Shown: piece by piece, positions 9,448 through 17,275 of the stretch
Layout of the letters: the number at the start of each line of letters is the position of its first letter
Numbering within the stretch: position 1 is the stretch's first letter
From: JANQRV01 sp964533785
GTDB taxonomy: Bacteria > Bacteroidota > Bacteroidia > Chitinophagales > Saprospiraceae
Reading direction: 5' to 3'
Length of the DNA: 43,446 bases
Assembly: GCA_964533785.1 (NCBI GenBank)
Contig: CAZHNG010000010.1
Span: forward strand, 1 to 43,446
Program-made: the position numbers and the translations under genes
Notes under the pieces: generated by a model
Seen by the model: only the letters and a program-made list of their open reading frames with translations
The model's database searches: none
Told to the model about the DNA's origin: nothing

Positions 9448-9489
9448 AATTCGATTGCAATCTGAATGGGGATTGCAATCGAATTTTTT
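9448..9489 (+). terminator. Rho-independent terminator after the T9SS protein
   Basis: Perfect 15-bp arms AATTCGATTGCAATC (9448-9462) and GATTGCAATCGAATT (9471-9485) with an 8-base loop are followed by a T-run. It lies 38 bases after the stop codon. Confidence 0.9.
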
Positions 9490-9564
9490 ATTTATTCCAG
9501 ATTCTTGCTTTCCAGGGGCTTAATGGCGATTTTTTTTTACCTTTAAAGCATCAAAACAATTAAG

Positions 9565-11310
9565 ATGAAGACCAGCCCCTACTTTTCAAGTAAACTTACC
9601 ATCGTTTTTTTTATTGCTTTAAATTTTATTGCTTTTGGTTGTTTGGAGGATCTTGAGGAGCTTGTTTTTGTGGAAGTAGAAACTTCTCCGGAAGTTCTTT
9701 TCGAAGCAGGAAATAATGTGACGCTTTCCGGCAGAGTCCTTAATGTTAACCGTTCCATTTCTGCATCGGTAGGTGTAACAGTTTTTTTACGGGGAACTCA
9801 AGAGATCGTTTTGAACACAAGCAAACAAGAAACCTTTGATTTGAATAATAATGAATTTAGTTTCACCACCAGTGAATTAGACCAATGTGAAAGCTATGAT
9901 TTTGAAGTTTTTTTGAATTTCGATGGTCGCGAAGATACCGGGGAGCGGCTTCCACTCGATTTTGGCATTGACCTCAGTTTTGAGAGAGAAAAGCTGAGTG
10001 TGAGTAACGATTCTGTTACCTTATCTTGGTTATATAGTGGTATTCGAAACAACAATTACAGTTTTACCGAGCACGGTTTCTTTATTTCTGAAAATGAAAT
10101 TAGCAATATTTCGGATACGAGCAATGCGGGGATCGTTCATACGGAAAGACTAGGACCTCTTGATGACAATGGCCAGGTATTGTCTAAAATTGGGGGATTG
10201 GAGTTTAATACTTCCTATTACACTACTGCATTCGTTGTTAATAACGCCACTTCTTGCGTTTCTGCTGTTTCGGAGCCTTTTCAAACTTTTGACGGATGGG
10301 AGCTATTTGGCTTCCATAATAACAATCGAATTAACGATGGGCATGCTATTCGCGTTGGTGATTATATTTATTTTGGATTAGGACAAGAAAATTTCGCCAT
10401 TACTAGCCCAAACCGGAATTTGGGCAGAATACCCATTAGTGAGGAGGTAATATCAGCTATAGATATAGAGGATCGGGCTTTCTTTGAAGGACAGGGAAGG
10501 GGGGAAGCCATTTCTTTTGCCATTGGTGATATTATATATTATGGGTTGGGTGCAACTTCGAGCGGAGAGGTACTCAATGATGTATGGGCTTACGATACTA
10601 ATTCGGACAGCTGGAGTCCTCTTGTGTTGGATCCTTTTCCGACAGTGGATGATTTTGGAGATCCGATCGGGGATGGACGAAGCGGGGCATTCGTATTAAC
10701 ATTTGCCGATTCTGCAATTATCGGGGGAGGTTTTACGAGTGGCCTTGGAGCACCATTTACGACCTCTTTTTTCTCTTTTAATCCGTCCCGAGCCCCTGGT
10801 GATAGATGGAGACAGGTGAGATCCATCATTGAATATACCCTGGATACCACGGGTGTGGTTAATTTTGATGACCTGGTTACCAAAGGAGCAGTTGCTTTTA
10901 CACTAAACGATGTTGGCTACGTAGGAATGTGGGAAACCATTAATAACGAGCCCCTCAATGTATTTTGGGAATACAAAAATGACGGCAATTGGGAGAAATT
11001 AGAAGATGCTGAATTTCCGGGAGAATGGAGGTCCAATCCTTCTGTTTTCGTGCTCAATGATGTAGTATATCTGGGGCTTGGGGAGTTAGAAACAGAGGGA
11101 GCCGAAAGAGTGGATAAATTTTTCGATGACTTTTATCGTTTTGATGGAATGTCCTGGTCTGCCGATGTTCCTCGCTTTATCGGCCAGGATAGATCCTGGG
11201 CGGCGGCCGCTGCCGGAAACGATGAGGCCTTTATTTTCGGAGGGCGTGCTGATTTTGGCTTCAGCAGGACCGCTTTCGGCGATATTTTTAAATATACACC
11301 CAGACAATAA
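9565..11310 (+). CDS. Kelch-type beta-propeller lipoprotein
   Basis: The 581-residue protein starts with a lipoprotein signal whose lipobox ends at C26 (IAFGC), so it is probably anchored in a membrane facing the periplasm or cell surface. Residues 30-230 look like one or two fibronectin/Ig-like beta domains. From about 245 on, kelch-like blades appear, with DVWAYDTNSDSW, a GGG motif at AIIGGGFTSG, YVGMW, VFWEYKNDGNWEKL and a final WAAAAAGNDEAFIFGGRADF. Such propellers bind proteins or glycans. It opens a closely spaced plus-strand gene run (36 bases to the next gene). Whether it belongs functionally with the SIR2-TIR and NTPase genes downstream cannot be decided. Confidence 0.8.
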   Translation: MKTSPYFSSKLTIVFFIALNFIAFGCLEDLEELVFVEVETSPEVLFEAGNNVTLSGRVLNVNRSISASVGVTVFLRGTQEIVLNTSKQETFDLNNNEFSFTTSELDQCESYDFEVFLNFDGREDTGERLPLDFGIDLSFEREKLSVSNDSVTLSWLYSGIRNNNYSFTEHGFFISENEISNISDTSNAGIVHTERLGPLDDNGQVLSKIGGLEFNTSYYTTAFVVNNATSCVSAVSEPFQTFDGWELFGFHNNNRINDGHAIRVGDYIYFGLGQENFAITSPNRNLGRIPISEEVISAIDIEDRAFFEGQGRGEAISFAIGDIIYYGLGATSSGEVLNDVWAYDTNSDSWSPLVLDPFPTVDDFGDPIGDGRSGAFVLTFADSAIIGGGFTSGLGAPFTTSFFSFNPSRAPGDRWRQVRSIIEYTLDTTGVVNFDDLVTKGAVAFTLNDVGYVGMWETINNEPLNVFWEYKNDGNWEKLEDAEFPGEWRSNPSVFVLNDVVYLGLGELETEGAERVDKFFDDFYRFDGMSWSADVPRFIGQDRSWAAAAAGNDEAFIFGGRADFGFSRTAFGDIFKYTPRQ

Positions 11311-11346
11311 TTTATTGACCAGTCAATTTCCAAGTGAATTAAGCAT

Positions 11347-12240
11347 ATGATTATGAAAAAATCTTTATTCGTTTTTTGTCTTTTTGTTTTGGCGTATCAG
11401 ATTGGCTTTAGCCAAATATACAATATGCGGCAGGATTTGGTTAAGTTGCCTTTTAAAGTGGATATTGACAGCAATCAATTGCGCGTATTAACAGATTTAC
11501 AGGGTTTGGAACACGATGGTTTGTATACGGATTTGTTACAAATTAGGGATCTGGGCATAGAAGACGGAGACTTAATTCTAAATTATAGTTTGGAAGGTCC
11601 TGACAAGTTTTTCTACTACATTATGGATTTTTCGCTAACAGATGAAAGTGGTAGGGAAGTAGCCTACAGTCAATATCGTTTGGAGGCTCAGGATACCATA
11701 CAAGACATAGATAAAGGAAGGTCATTGGAAGTAGATTGGTTAGACATCAGCGAAACGGGGCTTTATTTCAATAAGAACTATAATCTCAATGTTAAATATC
11801 AATTATATGGTACCCAGGAGTGTGGGGTAGATAACCGGCCTTATTGGGGGTTTCGCCGTTGGTGGCCGCATTTGGCGGCAGGAGTAGTGGGAGGAGGAGG
11901 ACTACTATTAGCAGGAGAGTCATTTAGACAAAGAGCGGAGGACGATGAGGCAAATTATCAGGACTTGTGGAAAAGTGGCGAACCTGAAGTGGCAGGTCTC
12001 CAGGTTAGTGATAGTTACGATCAGAATAAAGATAACGCAAGGAATTTTACGATTGCAGGGGCTGTCTTCATTGGGATTGACCTGATTTGGCTGGGAATCC
12101 GGTACCAAAATCACCTCAGAAAAGTAAAATTATACAATAGATATTGCACCCCTAAGGTGAGTATAAGTCCTGATGTAAGCTTTCTGAATGGGCAACAGGA
12201 GCTTTATGGTCTAAAATTGAATTACAGAATTTCCCATTAA
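11347..12240 (+). CDS. Hypothetical exported membrane protein
   Basis: I do not recognise this 297-residue protein. A signal peptide (KKSLFVFCLFVLAYQIGFSQ) is followed by about 150 residues of probable beta-rich, acidic sequence. Two hydrophobic stretches follow, WWPHLAAGVVGGGGLLLAG near residue 180 and FTIAGAVFIGIDLIWLGIRY near 240, with a charged Asp/Glu-rich loop between them. The last 40 residues are soluble. The pattern suggests an inner-membrane protein with a large periplasmic part. It starts 36 bases after the kelch gene and ends 10 bases before the WD40 gene, so the three are probably cotranscribed. Confidence 0.7.
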   Translation: MIMKKSLFVFCLFVLAYQIGFSQIYNMRQDLVKLPFKVDIDSNQLRVLTDLQGLEHDGLYTDLLQIRDLGIEDGDLILNYSLEGPDKFFYYIMDFSLTDESGREVAYSQYRLEAQDTIQDIDKGRSLEVDWLDISETGLYFNKNYNLNVKYQLYGTQECGVDNRPYWGFRRWWPHLAAGVVGGGGLLLAGESFRQRAEDDEANYQDLWKSGEPEVAGLQVSDSYDQNKDNARNFTIAGAVFIGIDLIWLGIRYQNHLRKVKLYNRYCTPKVSISPDVSFLNGQQELYGLKLNYRISH

Positions 12241-12250
12241 ATCTTTTTAT

Positions 12251-13855
12251 ATGTTACGGTTTCTTTTGATCTTTTTGTTTAGTCTTCCAGTGTTGTTATT
12301 CGCGCAGGGTGAGGCTGGTGTGGACGATGATAGCTATCTGTATTATCTGAATGAGGGGAAGGCACTTTTTGAAGCCAAGGATTTTGAGCGTGCGAAAAGG
12401 CAGTTCCGGGTAGCTATACAGGAAGCCAAAACTCCCGCACAGTCCAGGGAAGCTGGTAATTGGTTCGAAAAAGCAGATGATGCTGACCGTAACGCCTTGT
12501 TAGCAGCACTGAAAGCTGCAGAAATAGAAAGGGAAAAAGCCAAAATATCCGCGTGGGAATCAGAATCCAGCCGATTAGCTTTAACTGCGTTCAATGAAAT
12601 GGAAGAACGCCTGAACTACGAATCCGCATTTCAAAATGCGCTCCAGGCAAAAATAACCTACGATTCCTTGGAGCGAGGAACTTATCCGGAGCAGGTAGAA
12701 CGTGCTTTTGGGCAATCCGTTCAGTTGAATTTTACGAAAGCCATTTTTTCGTCCGATGAACCCATCACCAGTTTTGTGCGCATCCCCAATTCAGATGACC
12801 TCATTGTTATTACTGATAATCGTACCGTTATCAGGGTAAGCCCTGAAGGGGAAGCCAAGCCGATTATGTCTCAAAGGGGCAGCCAAATTCTGACTAGTAA
12901 TGTTTCTCCCGATGGGAAACACCTGTTTGCCGCCTACAAAAATAAACAGGCTTTTTTCGTAGATATTGAAACGATCCAATACCGGGAATTGCAACCTCAT
13001 GCAGAACCCATCGTTTATGCGGTATTTTCGCCAGACGGTCAATATATTCTTTCTTGCTCCCGAGATAATAAAGCCAAGCTATGGAACCTTGCCGGCGATT
13101 CTTTGGCCGTGATGGAAGGACACCGCGGTAATATTTACGGCGGCGCATTTTCACCAACGGAAGAAAAGATCTTAACGCGTTCAGCTGATGGTACTGCGCG
13201 TCTGTGGAACTACCAGGGAAAGCGCGTGGGTAAAGTGATGAGGCACAACAACTACATTCATTCCGCAGTTTTTTCAGAAGATGGTAGCTACGTACTTACC
13301 AGTTCTGCGGATGGAATGATCAGATTGTGGGATACCGAAGGTGATTTTCAATCAGAAGTGGTCAAACATGAGGATGTCGCTATTCAAGCTGCTTATTTGC
13401 CAAATAGTGAGTATGTGTACAGTTACTCCATCGATAAAGACTTGAAGCTGATTGACCAAAAGGAGAACAAAATGCGTTCTTTTACTTTTGATCAGCCGGT
13501 TTCTTCTATTATGTTCAATGAAAAAGGGGTGAAACTCTTCACTGGTCAAATGGATGGTCAAATCAGAGAGTACCTGATAGAAGAAGAGATCAGTGAAGGA
13601 AGAATCAGGGCCCACAATAGCAGCGTATTATCAATACAATATTTAGAGGACAAAAACTTGTTATTGAGTACCGGCCAGGATAATACTGCAAAGTTGTGGA
13701 CGCCGGATCGTAAATTATGGCTCACTGTTGAATTACGACAAAACCAAATCATTCCGGCCCAATTCTCTAATGACGGTTCTGGCATTTATGCGGTTATTAA
13801 TAACCAGTTATCTTTTTGTCCTTTACCGGGTATCATTTACGATGAATATAAATGA
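12251..13855 (+). CDS. Exported TPR/coiled-coil WD40-repeat protein
   Basis: The 534-residue protein has a signal peptide ending near FAQG (residues 16-20). Residues 28-60 resemble a TPR unit (LNEGKALFEAKDFERAKRQF), and 80-140 form a charged helical segment (AEIEREKAKISAWESESSRL). About seven WD40-like blades follow from about 180 to 525, the clearest being VFSPDGQYILSCSRDNKAKLW, AFSPTEEKILTRSADGTARLW and VFSEDGSYVLTSSADGMIRLW. The helical segment resembles the linker that joins the transmembrane helix to WD40 propellers in nSTAND-WD40 fusion proteins. Its genomic partner downstream is an nSTAND NTPase with a transmembrane helix but no WD40 domain. A role as the periplasmic sensor of that NTPase is an inference. 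Confidence 0.85.
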   Translation: MLRFLLIFLFSLPVLLFAQGEAGVDDDSYLYYLNEGKALFEAKDFERAKRQFRVAIQEAKTPAQSREAGNWFEKADDADRNALLAALKAAEIEREKAKISAWESESSRLALTAFNEMEERLNYESAFQNALQAKITYDSLERGTYPEQVERAFGQSVQLNFTKAIFSSDEPITSFVRIPNSDDLIVITDNRTVIRVSPEGEAKPIMSQRGSQILTSNVSPDGKHLFAAYKNKQAFFVDIETIQYRELQPHAEPIVYAVFSPDGQYILSCSRDNKAKLWNLAGDSLAVMEGHRGNIYGGAFSPTEEKILTRSADGTARLWNYQGKRVGKVMRHNNYIHSAVFSEDGSYVLTSSADGMIRLWDTEGDFQSEVVKHEDVAIQAAYLPNSEYVYSYSIDKDLKLIDQKENKMRSFTFDQPVSSIMFNEKGVKLFTGQMDGQIREYLIEEEISEGRIRAHNSSVLSIQYLEDKNLLLSTGQDNTAKLWTPDRKLWLTVELRQNQIIPAQFSNDGSGIYAVINNQLSFCPLPGIIYDEYK

Positions 13856-13972
13856 GCTGGATAAGAGCAGCCCCACTAAAATATTGGTAATAAAACCAAA
13901 AGATATAATTTTAACAGCTTAATTGTTAAATTGGCGTCGCAAAGTATTACTTTGATAAACCTTCAACCACTA

Positions 13973-15289
13973 ATGGCGACGAATTGGAAAAACATCATCA
14001 AGGACCTCAATCGGCAAAGATGTATTGTATTATTAGGCCCCAAACTAGCTACTTTTAATCAAGGTGGCGAAAATGTATTGATCGAAGAAGCATTGGCAGA
14101 ACACATTGCTGAATTGTTGGAAGACAATGATGTTGAGTACGAAGCATCAGCGCGTAATAATCTGAGTTACGTTGCTCAGCGATTTTTAACCATTCCTGGT
14201 GTGCGAAATGTAGATCTGGAGGATACGGTGTATGATTTTTTGGACGATAATACGGAGGAAATCCCAATTGTATATACCCAGATTGCAGAACTGCCCGTCT
14301 ACATGGTCATCAATACAACTCCTGATACGTTTATGCTGAGGGCGTTAAGAAAGGCAGGGAAAAGACCCATGTTCAGTTATTACAATTTTCAATTGAACCA
14401 CAACAGTAGAAGAGGAGAATCTTCCGAAGAGCTAGACTTGCACAACATCGGGACGGACCGGCCTTTGGTCTACAATATTTTTGGGTCGCTGGAAGACCCT
14501 GAATCCTTGGTGATTACCGAGAATCATCAATTGGATTATATCCGTAATTTAGTGCAAGGCAACCCGCCGATACCGGATACTATTTTAAGTCAATTCGATC
14601 GTCGTAAATCCTATCTTTTTCTAGGCTTCAACGTCGAAAACTGGCAATACCGTTTATTCCTGGATACCGTTAATATGGAGAATAACAGTGCGGCAGTATC
14701 TCCAAAAGTAAAAGGGTTGCAGACCAGTAAGGTGACCGAATCCTTCTTTAAAGATCGCTTTGGGTTCGATTTTGTAGAAGATGAAGTTGAAGGATTTGTA
14801 GCTAACCTTCACCAACAAATGGTCAATCCGGATACGGTCAAGAAATACCATATATATATATCTTACGCCCATAATGACGAACATTTGTTAGAGGGTTTGA
14901 CTAAAGCATTTATACCCCAAGAAACAAGAGGGTTAATAACGGTTTGGCATAAAGGTTTACTCATGGCGGGAGAATCGCAGAATGAAGCGATCCAAAAGAA
15001 TATAGAGAAGGCCGATGTGGTTTTACTATTGGTAAGTGCCGACCTTTTAGCGGATGACGAAGTAATGGATGTAGAAATGCAATGGATCAGCGCGCGTAAA
15101 AAATCACGTGATGTAAAAGTCATTCCGGTAGTAGGCAGGGCATGTGATTGGCAATCCCACCCTGACTTCAGTGAGTTATTACCCTTACCAGAAGATGGCA
15201 CACCTATTGAAAGTGGTAGCTCTCGGTGGCGGAGCAATGATGATGCTTACCTCGAAATCGTTCGGCAATTAAGTAACCAATTGAAGTAA
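13973..15289 (+). CDS. SIR2-like/TIR domain fusion protein
   Basis: I chose the ATG at 13973 (438 residues). The frame also extends to a TTG at 13931, but the SIR2-like domain begins directly after the ATG. Residues 1-280 match bacterial SIR2-like domains: RCIVLLGPKL (residues 16-25), INTTPDTFML (113-122), VYNIFGSLEDPESLV (166-180) and YLFLGFNVENWQY (214-226). Residues 291-438 form a TIR domain: YHIYISYAHNDE, then ITVWHKGLLMAGES, ADVVLLLVSADLL and IPVVGRACDW. Bacterial TIR and SIR2 domains in defence systems commonly hydrolyse or modify NAD. There is no signal peptide, so the protein is cytoplasmic. The stop codon directly abuts the ATG of the nSTAND gene (zero spacing), which suggests translational coupling. 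Confidence 0.88.
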   Translation: MATNWKNIIKDLNRQRCIVLLGPKLATFNQGGENVLIEEALAEHIAELLEDNDVEYEASARNNLSYVAQRFLTIPGVRNVDLEDTVYDFLDDNTEEIPIVYTQIAELPVYMVINTTPDTFMLRALRKAGKRPMFSYYNFQLNHNSRRGESSEELDLHNIGTDRPLVYNIFGSLEDPESLVITENHQLDYIRNLVQGNPPIPDTILSQFDRRKSYLFLGFNVENWQYRLFLDTVNMENNSAAVSPKVKGLQTSKVTESFFKDRFGFDFVEDEVEGFVANLHQQMVNPDTVKKYHIYISYAHNDEHLLEGLTKAFIPQETRGLITVWHKGLLMAGESQNEAIQKNIEKADVVLLLVSADLLADDEVMDVEMQWISARKKSRDVKVIPVVGRACDWQSHPDFSELLPLPEDGTPIESGSSRWRSNDDAYLEIVRQLSNQLK

Positions 15290-16177
15290 ATGAGCAACGA
15301 AAAGAGAGATAGATACCCGGGACTCAAAGCATTTGAACAATCTGATAAAGATATTTTCTTCGGAAGGAACCTCGAGGCATTAGACCTTTATGCTCAATTA
15401 AAAGCGAATCGGCTCGTTGTACTTTTCGCGAAATCCGGTATCGGAAAAAGTTCTCTGATCAATGCCGGGCTTATTCCAAATTTGGATGTAGAGTTGTTTG
15501 AGCCGGTAAAAGTGAGGTTGCAAAATGTTGCAGAAAAACCCATTAATACCCTTAAGAATGAGCTAGCAGATTTTTTGGACGAAGAATTATTGGCACGAAG
15601 GACGAATACTAATCTGGAAACGGCAGGTCTTTGGGAGTTTTTTCGTGCCTGTAATTTTGGTGGCAATTGGCCTGATGTTAAGATCCCTATTATCATTTTA
15701 GATCAATTCGAGGAATTTTTTGAACACGACCCTGACAACCGTGGGCAATTAGTGGTAGAATTGGCGGATTTGTTAGGAGAAAGGCTTCCCAAACGGGTAC
15801 AGCAATCTCTTCGTGCTATTCCTTTCGCAGAACGTACAGAAGAAGACTTAGCCTGGTATTCTTCTTTCCAGGTGAAAATTTTAATCTCTATGCGATCCGA
15901 CCGGTTGAGTTTACTCGACGATTTGAAAGAGGAAATTCCCGTCATCTTGCACAACCGTTTTCAATTGAAGCCCCTAAACCGGGAGCAGGCTAAATCAGCA
16001 ATCGTTGAACCAGCACTTTTGGAAAGGGATTTCTTTACCACACCACCATTTACCTATAACTCCCAAACCCTGGAAAACATGTTGGACTATCTTAGCAACG
16101 AAAGAGGAGAAATAGAATCTTTTCAGTTGCAGCTACTATGCCAGCATATCGAGAAAAAAGTAAAAGAAAAATCATGA
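15290..16177 (+). CDS. nSTAND1 NTPase, N-terminal part (frame broken at 3' end)
   Basis: The frame encodes 295 residues that begin with the hallmark of nSTAND1 NTPases, YPGLKAFEQSDKDIFFGRN. A P-loop follows at 47-55 (AKSGIGKSS; the first glycine of Walker A is alanine) and then a hydrophobic Walker B strand, IPIIILDQFEEFF, with D138. LISMRSDRLSLLDDL and the later FQLQLLCQHIEKK are also typical. The family normally continues without a break into IVVTxDYxGGExG, which here is found in the -1 frame. The in-frame TGA at 16175-16177 therefore cuts the protein in the helical region after the NTPase. STAND NTPases act as signal-integrating switches that oligomerise on ligand binding. The gene is coupled to the SIR2-TIR gene. 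Confidence 0.85.
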   Translation: MSNEKRDRYPGLKAFEQSDKDIFFGRNLEALDLYAQLKANRLVVLFAKSGIGKSSLINAGLIPNLDVELFEPVKVRLQNVAEKPINTLKNELADFLDEELLARRTNTNLETAGLWEFFRACNFGGNWPDVKIPIIILDQFEEFFEHDPDNRGQLVVELADLLGERLPKRVQQSLRAIPFAERTEEDLAWYSSFQVKILISMRSDRLSLLDDLKEEIPVILHNRFQLKPLNREQAKSAIVEPALLERDFFTTPPFTYNSQTLENMLDYLSNERGEIESFQLQLLCQHIEKKVKEKS

Positions 16178-17274
16178 TAGTAGTTACAGATGACTATTTC
16201 GGCGGTGAAACAGGATTTCAATCCATCCTGAACGACTACTATGAAAACGCTATTGCAGAACTTCCGGAGAAAGATCAAATGAAAGCCCGCCGATTTATAG
16301 AGGAAGGATTGATCGTTGCAGGGCGCAGGGTCGGAATGACGGAAGGTGTTGAAAAAGAACGCTACAATATTGACCAGGATCTTTTGCTTCAGCTATTGGA
16401 TAGCCGTTTGATCAGAGCGGAGATCACCCACCTCGGACGCAGCTTTGAAGTTAGTCATGATACCCTGGTTGAGCCGATCGTAAAGTCTTACGAAATTCGG
16501 CATCTGAAGGAATTGGAAGTTAAGCGTTTGGCTGAATTGAGGAAGGCGAGAAGGCAGTTCTTTCTGGCTTCTGGAATTGCATTAGTTGGTGTTGGCTTAT
16601 CCGCGGCTACGTTAATTTTTTATTTTCAGTCGCGCGAAAATGAAAGAAAAGCGATCCAAAATCAGAAAATAGTCTCTGAACAGCGTGATAGCATCCAAAC
16701 TGTCTTCGAAAGCCTTACTCAAAGTATCATTGATAAAGCAAAGAACGAGTATGAAAAAAATATCGAATTAGGAAAGGCCGCTGCTGATGCAACCAAATTT
16801 TCGGAGGCTTTAGAAAGGTTTAATACGGCTCAGCAGGTCTTAATTGATTTTCGGGAGAAAAACATTGGACCTGACGCACTTATAGTGTCTGGCAGTGATG
16901 ATCTTGAAGCCTTGATTGAAGATACCAGGAGAAGGGGAGGAAGACAAATTGCTTTTGAAAGTTTAATCAAAGAAGGAGAAGAATTTGAACAACAAGGCCC
17001 CGAATTTTTAATGGATGCTAAAGAAAAATACGAAGAAGCTCTTCAATTGAATTACAACAATACCTTGGCAGACGCCAGATTAAGAGCGCTAACCGGAAAA
17101 CTAGACCTTGCATTCCGACAATTTATCGAACTAGCCGATGATCGCTTCGACGCCGGCGGACAGAGAGGGTTCACAGATGCTTTAAAATATTATCGATTAG
17201 CTCAAAGAATTAAAGAGAATGATGATTACGTGAATGGCCAAATACAACGTTGTGAATCTAATCTTGGCAATTGA
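16174..17274 (+). CDS. nSTAND1 NTPase, C-terminal part with transmembrane helix and TPR region
   Basis: This is the continuation of the NTPase in the -1 frame. It can start at the ATG at 16174, whose last two bases overlap the upstream TGA (ATGA), giving 366 residues; a longer frame starts at 16138. The first 110 residues complete the nSTAND winged-helix region (MIVVTDDYFGGETGFQ, FIEEGLIVAGRRVG, RAEITHLGRSFEVSHDTLVEP). A transmembrane helix lies at about 128-150 (FFLASGIALVGVGLSAATLIFYF). The rest is helical and TPR-like (KFSEALERFNTAQQVL, AKEKYEEALQLNYNNTLADARLRAL), probably on the periplasmic side. It ends one base before the convergent CHAT-TIR stop codon. Possible explanations are a real split gene, programmed frameshifting, a recent mutation or a homopolymer sequencing error. 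Confidence 0.82.
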   Translation: MIVVTDDYFGGETGFQSILNDYYENAIAELPEKDQMKARRFIEEGLIVAGRRVGMTEGVEKERYNIDQDLLLQLLDSRLIRAEITHLGRSFEVSHDTLVEPIVKSYEIRHLKELEVKRLAELRKARRQFFLASGIALVGVGLSAATLIFYFQSRENERKAIQNQKIVSEQRDSIQTVFESLTQSIIDKAKNEYEKNIELGKAAADATKFSEALERFNTAQQVLIDFREKNIGPDALIVSGSDDLEALIEDTRRRGGRQIAFESLIKEGEEFEQQGPEFLMDAKEKYEEALQLNYNNTLADARLRALTGKLDLAFRQFIELADDRFDAGGQRGFTDALKYYRLAQRIKENDDYVNGQIQRCESNLGN

Positions 17275-17275
17275 C

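Noticed and set aside
13931..13972. TTG start for the SIR2-TIR protein, adding 14 residues
   Set aside because: The family domain starts directly after the ATG at 13973 and the extension has no conserved features.
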